DNA from: SMAG-U1939 sp036376595
Lineage (GTDB): Bacteria > Chloroflexota > Ktedonobacteria > Ktedonobacterales > JADMIN01
Direction of reading: 5' to 3'
DNA length: 64,000 nt
Assembly (NCBI GenBank): GCA_036376595.1
Contig: DASVAA010000184.1
Coordinates: forward strand, 1-64,000
Positions 8,843 through 17,845 of the stretch are shown piece by piece. The position numbers and the translations under genes are program-made. Position 1 is the stretch's first letter. Each line of letters opens with the position of its first letter. A model generated the notes under the pieces. That model saw only the letters and a program-made list of their open reading frames with translations, was not told where the DNA came from and ran no database searches.

Positions 8843-11518
8843 GTGAGCACGGATCGCATATCGCCGCTCTTTGGCACCTCGTTCGGCACGCTGCTGCGGC
8901 GCTATCGCGAGGCGGCGGGGATGACTCAGGAGCAGCTCGCCGGGCGGGCGGGCCTGAGCGTGCGCGGGATCAGCGATCTGGAACGCGGCGTGCGCCAATC
9001 GCCTCGGCGTGAGACGCTGGACTTGCTGGCCTCCGCGCTGGCGCTGCCGCCGCACAAGCGCGCCCTGCTGGAATCTGCCGCGCGCCCGATGTCCGGCGTA
9101 CACAGTGTCGAGGCCCAGCCCACTGAGGCTGCGCTGCCGCCGCACAATCTGCCGGCGCCGCTCACGCCGCTGATTGGCCGCGAGCGCGAGGCGCGGCTGG
9201 CGGCGGAGGCGCTGGCGCGCGCCGATACGCGGCTGCTGACGCTGACCGGGCCGGGCGGCGTCGGCAAGACACGCCTCGCGCTGCAGGTGGCGGAGGACGT
9301 GCTAGGGCTGGGGCACTTCGAGGACGGCGTGTACCTCGTGGCGCTGGCGGCGTTGCGCGACCCTGCGCTGCTGACGCAGGCCATCGCCGAGGCTGTGGGA
9401 CTGCGGGTGGCAGCCAACGAGCCGCTGGATGAGCAGGTGCGCGCGTTTCTGCGCGAGCGCCAGATGCTGCTGGTACTGGATAACTTCGAGCACCTGCTGG
9501 CGGCCGCACCACAGGTGACCGCGCTACTGGCTGCCGCGCCGCGGCTCAAGGTGCTCGCCACCAGCCGCGAGCCGCTCAAGATCGCCGGCGAGCACGAGCT
9601 GGCGGTCGTCCCGCTGGACGCGACTGCCGCGGCGGAGCTGTTCGTCGAGCGTGCGCGAGCGGCGCTACCCGCATTCGAGCCGGCGCCGGACGACGGAACA
9701 ACCATCGCCGCGATCTGCGACCGGCTGGATCGGCTGCCGCTGGCGATCGAGCTGGCGGCGGGTTGGGTGCGCGTGCTGCCGCCGCCAGACCTGCTGGAGC
9801 GTCTCGGCAGCCGGCTGGAGCTGCTCACCGGCGGCCGGCGCGACGCACCAGACCGCCACCGCACGCTGCGCGATACCATCGCCTGGAGCGAGCACCTGCT
9901 AGAGCCGGACGAGCAGCGGCTCTTCCGGCGGCTGGCGGTCTTCGCCAGTGGCTGGCGGCTGGCGATCCTTGCAGACGAGGGCTGGCGAGTGGCAACCTTT
10001 GCCGGCGGCTGGACGCTGGAGGCGGCAGAGGCCATCTGCGGAGGGGTGGCGGAGAACGCGGAGAACGCGGGGGTTCGCGGAGAACGCGGAGCAGGAGAGC
10101 AGAGATTGACCACAGAGGGAACGGAGGCGGGAGAAGAGGAGGTCCCCATCTCCCGGCCTGCTCGCCCCAATCCTGTAGCGGCGAGGCCCGCCTCGCCTGG
10201 CGCGGAGGATGTAGCGGCGAGGCCCGCCTCGCCTGGCGGGGACGGCGAGGAGATATCGGCGCCGGGCGTGCTTGACGGGCTGGCGCGGCTGGTGGAGAAG
10301 AGCCTGGTGCGCGCCGAGACCACGCCGGAGGGGACGCGCTTCACGATGCTGGAGACCGTCCGCGAGTATGCGCGCGAGCGGCTGGAGGCGAGCCGCGAGG
10401 CAGAGGAGATCGGTCGCCGGCACGCGGCATACTATGCGCGGCTAGCGGCGGAGCTAGGCTGGATCGGCCCGCGACAGGATGCGCGCGACCGGCGGCTGGA
10501 GCGCGAGCTGCCCAACGTGCGGGTGGCGCTGGCATGGGCGCAGGACCAGCGCGACCCAAATATCGGCCTGCGGCTGGCGACGCCGATGGGCCGCTGGTGG
10601 TACACGCGCGGCGCCTTTGACGAGGCGGAGGGCTGGCTGCGTGCGCTGCTGGCGCTGGACGACGAGGCGCGCACGGGGGCATTTGACGCGGGCGCGCGGG
10701 GGGATGTGGTGCCGGCGGGGCTGCGTGTCTCGGCGCTCTACGCGCTGGTGCTGCTGGCGCTCGACCGGCGCCGCTATGACGAGGCCGAGGCGCTGGCGCG
10801 CGAGGGGCTGGCGCTGGCGCGTGCGAGCGGCGATGCGGCGCGTGCGGGCAACATGCTGGCCGAGTTGGGGCACGTCGCCGAGGCGCGGGGCGATACCGAC
10901 GCCGCGATGGCCGCCTTCGAGGAGGGGCTGGCGCAGTACGAGCGGGGCGGCCAGGCCGGCGAGGGGGCCGCGGTCGGCCGCACACTCAGCAGCCTGGGCA
11001 ATCTCGCGCGGGCGCGGGGTGAGTACGGGCGGGCGCGCGAGTACCTGGAGCGGGCGCTGGCCTGGGCGCGCGAGCGCCAGTTCTCGTTTGCCGTCGCCAG
11101 CGGGCTGGTGAGCCTGGGGCACGTCGCCGTCGAGCAGGGCGATCAGCCGCGCGCCGCGGCGCTCTATCGCGAGGCGCTGGAGCTCTACCGCACGCTGCGC
11201 AATCCCTCGTCGCTTGCGTGGTGCATCGAAGGCGTGGCCGTCACCAGGGGCGCGGCCGGCCAGGCGGAAGCTGTTGCGCGGCTCTGTGGCGCCGTCGGCG
11301 GGCTGCGGGCGGTCGCCGACGCTGGCGAGACGGCTGAGTGGCCGCCCTTCGCGAATGCACTGGCCGCGGCACGGCAGGCATTGGGCGAGCAGGCGTTCGC
11401 CACGTTGTATGAGGAGGGCGCGACGCTCGCGCCGGAGCGGATGGTTGACTACACGCTGGCGCTGCTGGGCGAGGCGGCATCACCGACCTCGGCAACCTCG
11501 GCACCGCACCAAACGTAG
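8843..11518 (+). CDS. XRE-family regulator with NB-ARC/AAA ATPase and TPR domains
   Basis: An 891-residue STAND-type regulator. Residues 1-75 are an XRE helix-turn-helix (MTQEQLAGRAGLSVRGISDLERG). An ATPase domain follows with Walker A LTGPGGVGKTRLA, Walker B MLLVLDNFEHLL and a GLPL-like RLPLAIELAAGW. About 400 residues of TPR-like helices end the protein. GTG at 8843 follows GGGAG. Such proteins switch between ADP and ATP states on signal binding and often regulate neighbouring genes. Residues 399-474 are a repeat-encoded, low-complexity insert. The last 70 bases overlap the convergent gene at 11449. Confidence 0.82.
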   Translation: MSTDRISPLFGTSFGTLLRRYREAAGMTQEQLAGRAGLSVRGISDLERGVRQSPRRETLDLLASALALPPHKRALLESAARPMSGVHSVEAQPTEAALPPHNLPAPLTPLIGREREARLAAEALARADTRLLTLTGPGGVGKTRLALQVAEDVLGLGHFEDGVYLVALAALRDPALLTQAIAEAVGLRVAANEPLDEQVRAFLRERQMLLVLDNFEHLLAAAPQVTALLAAAPRLKVLATSREPLKIAGEHELAVVPLDATAAAELFVERARAALPAFEPAPDDGTTIAAICDRLDRLPLAIELAAGWVRVLPPPDLLERLGSRLELLTGGRRDAPDRHRTLRDTIAWSEHLLEPDEQRLFRRLAVFASGWRLAILADEGWRVATFAGGWTLEAAEAICGGVAENAENAGVRGERGAGEQRLTTEGTEAGEEEVPISRPARPNPVAARPASPGAEDVAARPASPGGDGEEISAPGVLDGLARLVEKSLVRAETTPEGTRFTMLETVREYARERLEASREAEEIGRRHAAYYARLAAELGWIGPRQDARDRRLERELPNVRVALAWAQDQRDPNIGLRLATPMGRWWYTRGAFDEAEGWLRALLALDDEARTGAFDAGARGDVVPAGLRVSALYALVLLALDRRRYDEAEALAREGLALARASGDAARAGNMLAELGHVAEARGDTDAAMAAFEEGLAQYERGGQAGEGAAVGRTLSSLGNLARARGEYGRAREYLERALAWARERQFSFAVASGLVSLGHVAVEQGDQPRAAALYREALELYRTLRNPSSLAWCIEGVAVTRGAAGQAEAVARLCGAVGGLRAVADAGETAEWPPFANALAAARQALGEQAFATLYEEGATLAPERMVDYTLALLGEAASPTSATSAPHQT
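10038..10262. repeat. Composite repeat insert in the regulator gene
   Basis: Read in frame, the block begins with family E GCGGAGAACGCGGAG units (10047-10110) and CCACAGAGGGAACGG. Two family B palindromes follow at 10174-10197 and 10210-10233, each with TGTAGC, arms GGCGAGGC/GCCTCGCC and a CC centre. The block encodes no recognisable fold and adds about 75 residues. Confidence 0.8.
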
Positions 11519-12327
11519 CACGTCCCCTTCACACCGTCCAGCACGCGGGCCTCAGCGTCGCCGCGCTCGCACAGGCGCTCCAGGCCGGCGCGCAGCTCGT
11601 CTTCGGCCAGCTTGAGGTGGCGCGCGAGCACGGTGGGGACGGCGTAGACCGCGTGGGGCAGATAGGCGGCCAGCAGCGCGTCAAGGGCCTCGGCGCGCGA
11701 CAGGCGGTCGGCGGCGTCGCAGTGCTGACGGAAGCGGCTGCTCACCAGCACGTGCGACATATCGTCGGTCCCAGGGGTGAGCACCTTTGCCAGCAGCATG
11801 CGCGTCTCCAGCTCCTCGACGGCCTTGAGGTACGCCGCGCGCCGCTCCGCGCTGCCGCCAAAGCCGGCCGCCGCACGCAGCTCGCCGGTGCTCAGCGGCT
11901 CTGGAGCGTCTTCGAGCGCATGCGCGATGCGATAGGCGTCGGCCGAGATCGCGTGGGCGTCGTAAAGCTCGTCGGGCACGCGCAGCTCGCCGAAGAGCCG
12001 CAGCGCCGCCGGCAGCAGGTCCCAGCGGATCCAGGTCGAGCGCTTGCGCACCAGCGCGGTGTAGAAGGCGACCTCTTTGCGGCCCAGCGTCCAGCGCCAG
12101 CCGAAGACCTGGCCGGAAGGGCTGTCCCACTTGGAGTCGGTCTTGGCGGCTGGATCGCCGACGTAGGCATGGAAGAGATTGGGCAGCTCAGGCGAGGCGG
12201 GGTAGAGCGTGACGAGGCCCAGCGTCTCGATCAGCGCCGCCGCGTCGTCCGGCCCGCCGATGCGCCGCTGCGGTGTCTGGCGCCAGCATTCCAGCCGGCG
12301 CACCTGCAACTGACTGATGCTCTCCAA
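11449..12327 (-). CDS. AlkZ/YcaQ-like winged-helix protein (tentative)
   Basis: A 292-residue protein. The best start is a TTG at 12327 with AGGAG 8 bases upstream; the frame stays open further but without a site. The sequence RRIGGPDDAAALIETLGLV, then a central GRKEVAFYTALVRKRSTWIRWDLLP region and a C-terminal winged-helix-like part, resembles AlkZ-related (HTH_42) proteins linked to DNA crosslink repair. The family assignment is weak and no catalytic residue was identified. The 3' end overlaps the convergent regulator gene by 70 bases. Confidence 0.5.
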   Translation of the reverse strand: MESISQLQVRRLECWRQTPQRRIGGPDDAAALIETLGLVTLYPASPELPNLFHAYVGDPAAKTDSKWDSPSGQVFGWRWTLGRKEVAFYTALVRKRSTWIRWDLLPAALRLFGELRVPDELYDAHAISADAYRIAHALEDAPEPLSTGELRAAAGFGGSAERRAAYLKAVEELETRMLLAKVLTPGTDDMSHVLVSSRFRQHCDAADRLSRAEALDALLAAYLPHAVYAVPTVLARHLKLAEDELRAGLERLCERGDAEARVLDGVKGTCYVWCGAEVAEVGDAASPSSASV

Positions 12328-12356
12328 CGCACTCGCTCCTATCTGTCTGCTATTGC

Positions 12357-12872
12357 TTACGCCCGAAAACGCCAGCGTGTAGCCGTCGTGGGATATTGTT
12401 CCGCATCCGAGATGAAGGCGAATACCACGCTGGGTCGCACCTGAAAGACCATCCAGACGCCGCCCGTATTCGCGTCCTCCTGATATTTTGCCGCGTAGGC
12501 GTCCGCGAAGGCCGCGATGGTCTGAGCATCGGTCACGCGCTCGGCCGCGCCCTCGACGGAGATCGCCTCGTCTGCACCCTCTGGACAGACCACACATGCC
12601 GAGTTCGCCGCGAGATTGCGCGCCTTCCGCGAGTTGGCGGCAGTGCTGAAGATAAACCGATCCTGAAGCCAAACACCCCACACGACCGCCATGTGCGGGC
12701 GCCCCTCGGGCCGCGTGGTCGCGATCCAGTAGCCCCGCGAGCCTGCCAGCCGCTCGGCCGCCCAGGCCCACGGGAGCAGCCCCGCGCCGGCCGTCGAGCC
12801 GGCGATGCCATATTCCGCACCGAGGCTCGGCCGGCTGGATTCCGGCTCCGCGCGCTGGTGGTCATCTGCCAT
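12357..12872 (-). CDS. Pyridoxamine 5'-phosphate oxidase-fold flavoprotein
   Basis: A 171-residue split-barrel protein. The strand sequence RGYWIATTRPEGRPHMAVVWGVWLQDRFIF followed by SRKARNL is the FMN-binding signature of PNPOx-like proteins. GGAGGAG lies 6 bases before ATG 12872. It may be cotranscribed with the AlkZ-like gene 30 bases downstream. The true substrate, which could be heme, F420-dependent or general, is unknown. Confidence 0.75.
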   Translation of the reverse strand: MADDHQRAEPESSRPSLGAEYGIAGSTAGAGLLPWAWAAERLAGSRGYWIATTRPEGRPHMAVVWGVWLQDRFIFSTAANSRKARNLAANSACVVCPEGADEAISVEGAAERVTDAQTIAAFADAYAAKYQEDANTGGVWMVFQVRPSVVFAFISDAEQYPTTATRWRFRA

Positions 12873-13031
12873 CGCGACTCCTCCGATGCGCTCAATGCGC
12901 TGCGCGACTTGAGTTATCTCCCATCGCCATAGCCGTCCCCCGGTCATCGCGATGGGCCATTCCACATGGCGGGCGCCAATGCGGATGCATCGGCGACTAC
13001 AGGGATACAGGCTGCCAAATTTCACGTCGTA

Positions 13032-13060
13032 TTGACAACGATTTGCCGGCACGCTATAAT
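13032..13060 (+). promoter_or_regulatory. Consensus sigma-70 promoter of the DtxR-family gene
   Basis: TTGACA (13032-13037) and TATAAT (13055-13060) are both perfect and are 17 bases apart. The start codon follows about 32 bases after the expected transcription start. Confidence 0.88.
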
Positions 13061-13063
13061 AGG

Positions 13064-13079
13064 TTTTAGCAATGTAAAA
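13064..13079 (+). promoter_or_regulatory. Candidate DtxR/MntR operator
   Basis: TTTTAGCAATGTAAAA is an imperfect inverted repeat with TTTTA/TAAAA arms lying on the expected start site. An AT-rich palindrome at this position suits metal-dependent autorepression. Confidence 0.42.
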
Positions 13080-13098
13080 ATACGGTTGGAGGACGCCG

Positions 13099-13839
13099 AT
13101 GCGTTCCGAGATTCGCGAGCTGTCTACCCGCGCGGTGGACTGCCTCAAATATGCCTATAAGCTGCGCGAGCGCGGCGAGCACATCACCACCTCCGGCATG
13201 CGCGAGCGGCTGGAGGCGCTGGAGCCAAGCGGCCAGCTCAGCGACGCGACCGTGACACAGCTCTTCAAGATGCTCGCCGAGAAGGGCTTTCTGGCCCACA
13301 CGCCCTACCGCGGCGTGGAGCTGACGCCCGCGGGCGAGATGCTGGCCGCCGAGCTGGTGCGCCACCACCGGTTGATCGAGCTGTACCTGGTGCGCGAGCT
13401 GGGCTACGAGCTAGACGAGGTGGATGCCGAGGCCGAGCGCCTGGAGCACGTGATCTCCGAGAAGCTCGAAGAGCGCCTGGCGCGCAAGCTGGGCTATCCC
13501 ACCGAGGATCCGCACGGCGACCCGATCCCCAGCCTCTCAGGCGAGGTGGTCAGCACGCCGACCGAGCCGCTGGCGGCGCTGTCGCCGGGCGAGCCAGCGG
13601 TGGTGCGGCGGGTGAGCGACGACGACGCCCATCTGCTGCGCTACCTGGCGACGCTAGGGCTGGTGCCGGGCGCGCGTGTGCGGCTGATCGAGCGCGCGCC
13701 CTTCGATGGTCCGGTGCGGGTGGCAATCGGTGAGGATGAGCACGCGGTGGAGCATGCCGTTGGACCGCAGGTCGCGGCGAGCGTGGGGGTGGTGCGGGCC
13801 AGCGCTCCGGCGCGGGCCGCGCTGGCGGCCATGCGCTAA
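13099..13839 (+). CDS. DtxR/MntR-family metal-dependent transcriptional regulator
   Basis: A 246-residue regulator. Residues 1-75 form the winged helix, and the metal-binding/dimerisation helices follow (AAELVRHHRLIELYLVRELG, with E-x2-A-E-x3-H like spacing in VDAEAERLEHVISEKLEERL). The C-terminus is a FeoA/SH3-like domain (LSPGEPAVVRRVSDDDAHLLRYL). GGAGG precedes the ATG by 8 bases. The adjacent mntH gene suggests manganese or iron as co-repressor. The strong promoter with an overlapping palindrome suggests autorepression. Confidence 0.9.
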   Translation: MRSEIRELSTRAVDCLKYAYKLRERGEHITTSGMRERLEALEPSGQLSDATVTQLFKMLAEKGFLAHTPYRGVELTPAGEMLAAELVRHHRLIELYLVRELGYELDEVDAEAERLEHVISEKLEERLARKLGYPTEDPHGDPIPSLSGEVVSTPTEPLAALSPGEPAVVRRVSDDDAHLLRYLATLGLVPGARVRLIERAPFDGPVRVAIGEDEHAVEHAVGPQVAASVGVVRASAPARAALAAMR

Positions 13840-13891
13840 CAGGCTCGCGTAGGAATCTCTATCGGGTAATTGCTGGAGTAGGAACTCAGGT

Positions 13892-15223
13892 ATGGATGTG
13901 ACAGGCCCCAGAGGGGCACGCGGCATAGATGGCAGCGGTGTGCTGGAGGCTGTGCCAAAAGCGCGTGGCATCCAGGCCGCGGCGCGCGCGGCACTGGAGG
14001 GACGGCGCCACGGCCTGCGCGCTATCTTGCCCTTCCTGGGGCCGGCCTTCATCGCCAGCGTGGCCTATATTGACCCCGGCAACTACGCCACCAACATCCA
14101 GAGCGGCAGCGAGTTCGGCTACCGGCTGCTGTGGGTGATCGTGCTCGCCAACCTGATGGCGATGCTGCTGCAAACGCTCTCGGCCAAGCTGGGCATCGCC
14201 ACCGGCCACAACCTGGCCGAGCTGAGCCGCAAGCACTTCTCGCCGCCCGTCGTATACGCCATGTGGGTCGGCTCCGAGATCGCGGCGATGGCGACGGACC
14301 TGGCGGAGTTCCTCGGTGCCAGCCTCGGCCTCTACCTCTTGCTCCACATTCCGCTGCTGCTGGCGACGCTGATCACCGGCGCCGCCACCTACGCCATCCT
14401 GCTGCTCGAAAGCCGCGGCGCGCGGCCGCTGGAAGCCGTGATCACGGCGCTGGTCGGCGTCGTCGCCGTCAGCTATCTCATCGAGACGTTCTTCTCGCGC
14501 CCTGATTGGGGCCAGATCGCCTACCACAGCGCGGTGCCCTACATTAGCTCGGGCAGCGTGCTCGTCTCGGTGGGCATCGTCGGTGCGACGGTCATGCCGC
14601 ACGTCATCTACCTGCACTCTTACCTCACGCAGAAGCGCATCGTGCCGCGCAACGAGACTGAGGCGCGGCGCATCTTCCGCCTCTCGATCCCTGATGTGGT
14701 GATCGCGATGGGACTGGCCGGGCTAATCAACATGGCAATGCTCTACATGGCCGCCGCGACCTTCTACGGCCACGGCCTGACGGCTATCGCCGACATCCCC
14801 TCGGCCTACAAGACGCTCTCGCCGCTACTCGGCCCCGCCGCGGGATTCGTCTTCGCCATCTCGCTGCTGGCCTCGGGTCTCTCCAGCTCGACCGTCGGCA
14901 CGATGGCTGGGCAGGTCATCATGCAGGGCTTCGTCGGCTTCACGGTGCCCGTCTGGCTGCGGCGGCTGATCACCATGCTGCCGGCGGTCGTCGTCGTGGC
15001 GCTGGGCATCAACGCGACCGAAACGCTGGTCATCAGTCAGGTGGTGCTGAGCCTGATCCTGCCGATTCCAGTGATCGCGCTCGTCTACTTCACGTCGCGG
15101 CGCGCGATCATGGGCGCGCTGGTCAACCGCCGGCTGACGTCGGTCGCGGCGGTGTTCTGCGCGGCGGTGATCCTCGCGCTCAACGTAATTCTGCTGCTGA
15201 CGACCTTCGGCGTCATCCTGTAG
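13892..15223 (+). CDS. mntH: NRAMP-family divalent metal transporter
   Basis: A 443-residue membrane protein with about 11 helices, the usual length. The metal-site motifs are present: DPGNYATN in helix 1 near residue 57 and MPHVIYLHSYL in helix 6 near residue 235. It takes up Mn2+ and probably Fe2+ with protons. It lies 52 bases after the DtxR-like gene and is probably in the same transcript, forming a regulator-transporter unit. The N-terminus is about 30 residues longer than typical. Confidence 0.92.
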   Translation: MDVTGPRGARGIDGSGVLEAVPKARGIQAAARAALEGRRHGLRAILPFLGPAFIASVAYIDPGNYATNIQSGSEFGYRLLWVIVLANLMAMLLQTLSAKLGIATGHNLAELSRKHFSPPVVYAMWVGSEIAAMATDLAEFLGASLGLYLLLHIPLLLATLITGAATYAILLLESRGARPLEAVITALVGVVAVSYLIETFFSRPDWGQIAYHSAVPYISSGSVLVSVGIVGATVMPHVIYLHSYLTQKRIVPRNETEARRIFRLSIPDVVIAMGLAGLINMAMLYMAAATFYGHGLTAIADIPSAYKTLSPLLGPAAGFVFAISLLASGLSSSTVGTMAGQVIMQGFVGFTVPVWLRRLITMLPAVVVVALGINATETLVISQVVLSLILPIPVIALVYFTSRRAIMGALVNRRLTSVAAVFCAAVILALNVILLLTTFGVIL

Positions 15224-15265
15224 CGTCTCGCGGCGCGCGACGATGACGATGACGATGCGCTCGAT

Positions 15266-16984
15266 TCAGCTCTCGGCGGTGTAGCTGAAGTTGCTGAACG
15301 CCGCGCTGCCGGCGGTGTGGCTGTGATAATTGTCCACACCCAGCCGAATGCTGCGCGTCGTGGTATAGGTCGCGTCGGACGCCGAGATGGGCACCCCGAC
15401 CCCAGCGAGCGTGAGGGTCAGTGTGGTGCCCACGGCGCTCGCCACCAGGGTGTAGCTATCCTGGCGCGTCACCGTCGTCGAGGCAAGCGCCTTCGGCTTG
15501 CCGGTGGTGTCGTCATAGGACACGATACTCGTGCTGCCGTCGTCGCAGACCCAGAACCCGTACGCGCCGGACGAGCCGCCGCTCGTCAAGCCAAATTGCG
15601 TGCGCAGTAGCACGCCGCCGCAACTGCCCGCGGAGAGCTGGGCGATCGTCACCTGGATCTGCACGTCTGCCGGCAGCGACGTGGGATTGGGCCAGTAGAA
15701 GGCGGCAGTTCCGATCTCGGTGACGTCTGGGCCGCCGGCGAGCAGGGTGCCGGGGCCGGGGCTGAGGCAGGTATCCTGGGCATTCGAGAGGTTCCACTGC
15801 GCGCCGCCGTGGTCGCAGTCGGGTCCGGGCGATGCCGCGCGGTAGGAACGCGCCGCCGCGGCGGTCTGGGTGGCCGCATGGTGGGCGGCGGCGAGCCGTT
15901 GCGCCTGGTCGTTGTTGCGCGCGGCGACCACGGCGGCGATTCCAGTGATCACGACGGCAAGCGCGACGATGGCGAGCACGACGGCGGTGAGCATGCGGCC
16001 CAGCGTGCGCCGCGGCGGGCGTGCGGGAGGTGGCGCGGCAGCCGCCGGAGGCGGGGTGCCGGGCCAGGTGGGGCCGCCGAGCGGCATGCTGGGTGGCGCG
16101 GTGCGTGGTGGCGCAGCGAAGGTACCGCTGCCCACGGGCGCGGGCCGCGCTACCGGGGGCGACATCGCGGGCGCACCCGTGACCGGGGCGAACGTGCCGA
16201 AGCTCGGCTGCGCCGGATAGGGACCAGCAGCGCCAGCGGCGGTCGCGGGACCAGCGGAAGGCGATGGCAGTGGCGCGGCTGGAGGCGGCAGGGGGACGCT
16301 TGGCACCGCTGGCGGGCGCAGCCCGGTCGTCGGCGTCGGCGTCGCGGTCGTCGCCGGTATGGCTGGCGCGCCGGCACTCGCGGGCGGCGCGATCTCGGAG
16401 GGCGGCGCGACAATGGGTGCGCCTGCCGTCGTCGTGGCGCCGGGGGTGGGCGATGCCTCGAGATGCGCGCGCGCCTGCGGCGAGAGGTCCACCGGCGTGG
16501 CGTCACCCGGCGTCGCGGAGGCCTTGGCAGCGACCATCCCGTCAATGCCGGAGATCACGCGGTCGAGGTCGCGGCGGAAGTCGGGGTCGCCGCGCACCCA
16601 CAGCGCGTGGCGAAAGGAGAGCGGCGCCAGCGAGGGCGGCAGGGCGGTCGCGGCGGGCATATCTACACCATAGACCAGCACCGGGATGATCGGGATGCCG
16701 CGGCGCAGGGCCAGCTCGACCTCCGAGCGCACGAAGTCGTTGGGGTCTTGTATGCGCGGGTGATAGGGATCGAGGCCGAACCAGCGCGGCCCAATCACCA
16801 CCATCATCACGTCGCATTGCGTGACCATGTGCGCGAGATACGCCCGGAAGTCCGCGCCGGCTGGGATCGAGTCCACGTCTTTGAGCACGGAGTGATCGCC
16901 GTAGTGGGTCTCCAGCCGGTCGAAGATGCGGCCACAGATCTCGGCGGTATCCTCACGGCGGTACGAGATGAAGATCTTCGCCAT
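15266..16984 (-). CDS. Membrane-anchored TIR-domain protein
   Basis: A 572-residue protein. Residues 1-140 are a TIR domain (KIFISYRREDTAE, then FVRSEVELALRRGIPIIPVLV with the glutamate used for NAD cleavage in catalytic TIRs). Next come about 180 Pro/Ala-rich residues, one transmembrane helix (LTAVVLAIVALAVVITGIA) and an external domain resembling a LamG/concanavalin fold. ATG 16984 is preceded by GGAGG at good spacing. TIR faces the cytoplasm and the last domain the outside, so the layout suggests a sensor. No defence genes adjoin it. Confidence 0.8.
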   Translation of the reverse strand: MAKIFISYRREDTAEICGRIFDRLETHYGDHSVLKDVDSIPAGADFRAYLAHMVTQCDVMMVVIGPRWFGLDPYHPRIQDPNDFVRSEVELALRRGIPIIPVLVYGVDMPAATALPPSLAPLSFRHALWVRGDPDFRRDLDRVISGIDGMVAAKASATPGDATPVDLSPQARAHLEASPTPGATTTAGAPIVAPPSEIAPPASAGAPAIPATTATPTPTTGLRPPAVPSVPLPPPAAPLPSPSAGPATAAGAAGPYPAQPSFGTFAPVTGAPAMSPPVARPAPVGSGTFAAPPRTAPPSMPLGGPTWPGTPPPAAAAPPPARPPRRTLGRMLTAVVLAIVALAVVITGIAAVVAARNNDQAQRLAAAHHAATQTAAAARSYRAASPGPDCDHGGAQWNLSNAQDTCLSPGPGTLLAGGPDVTEIGTAAFYWPNPTSLPADVQIQVTIAQLSAGSCGGVLLRTQFGLTSGGSSGAYGFWVCDDGSTSIVSYDDTTGKPKALASTTVTRQDSYTLVASAVGTTLTLTLAGVGVPISASDATYTTTRSIRLGVDNYHSHTAGSAAFSNFSYTAES

Positions 16985-17216
16985 GCACATCCTCCCTCAG
17001 CGGCACGGTGTGCGGTTGTGACGGCCCGCTATGCGGCGACGCCGCCGGCACGGGAGGGGTCCATCGTGCAGACTCATCCTGGCTGGCGGCGTCTCATCTG
17101 GTGGCCCCCATTCTACAGCCACCGCCGCCATCTTGCAATACCCGGCTGATGAATCGTGCAAGCATCGGGACTCGCGTGCAAGCGAACGGGTACCCGCACG
17201 AGGGCACGCGAGCCGC

Positions 17217-17246
17217 TTGACGCTCGGTTCGCGGCGTGCCTATACT
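17217..17246 (+). promoter_or_regulatory. Promoter of tRNA-Pro
   Basis: TTGACG (17217-17222) and TATACT (17241-17246) are 18 bases apart and end 11 bases before the mature tRNA 5' end. Confidence 0.65.
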
Positions 17247-17257
17247 GAGACGACCGA

Positions 17258-17334
17258 CGGGGTGTGGCGCAGCCGGTCAGCGCGCATGGTTTGGGACCAT
17301 GAGGTCGCCGGTTCGAATCCGGCCACCCCGACCA
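17258..17334 (+). tRNA. tRNA-Pro, anticodon UGG
   Basis: A 77-base cloverleaf. The acceptor stem pairs CGGGGTG (17258-17264) with CACCCCG (17324-17330), followed by A and an encoded CCA. The anticodon stem CATGG/CCATG encloses loop TTTGGGA with TGG at 17292-17294. The T loop is TTCGAAT on GCCGG/CCGGC. It has its own promoter. Confidence 0.97.
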
Positions 17335-17368
17335 AGCGAACAGCATACCTGTAACCGGTAGTGCTGAC

Positions 17369-17821
17369 ATGGTAAGTGGCGACGGAGTTGGTAAGCGAAG
17401 CATGCGTGCCAAGGCTAGTTCTTCACCGCACGACGAGTCTGCTTCTCCGCAGATCGATGACATCATCAGGAAGACCGGTGACTGGCGGGGCGAGAAGCTC
17501 TCGCAACTGCGTGCGCTCATCAAGGAAGCCGACCCTGCCGTGGTCGAGGATGTGAAGTGGAAGAAGCCGTCTCGACCCGAGGGTGTCCCGGTCTGGTCGC
17601 ATGATGGAACCATCTGCGTCGCCGATACCCTCAAGAACGCCGTCAGGTTGACCTTCCCCAAAGGCGCGCAGCTAACAGATCCGAAGCGGCTCTTCAATGC
17701 GCGCCTGGATAGCAACACTGTTCGTGCCATCGACTTCCGCCAGGGAGAATCTGTCGACGCGGCTGTGTTGAAGGCACTAATTCTCGAGGCGGTGAGGCTG
17801 AACAAGTCAAAAGCTCAGTAG
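17369..17821 (+). CDS. DUF1801 family protein
   Basis: A 150-residue protein of the DUF1801/YdhG-like family (LSQLRALIKEADPAVVEDVKWKKPSRP, then the strand VRLTFPKGAQL). It is a small soluble fold of unknown function. ATG 17402 is an alternative start. A second DUF1801 paralog is at 24492 on the other strand. Confidence 0.75.
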   Translation: MVSGDGVGKRSMRAKASSSPHDESASPQIDDIIRKTGDWRGEKLSQLRALIKEADPAVVEDVKWKKPSRPEGVPVWSHDGTICVADTLKNAVRLTFPKGAQLTDPKRLFNARLDSNTVRAIDFRQGESVDAAVLKALILEAVRLNKSKAQ

Positions 17822-17845
17822 CCCGCAGTATTTGAGGGCCATCAC

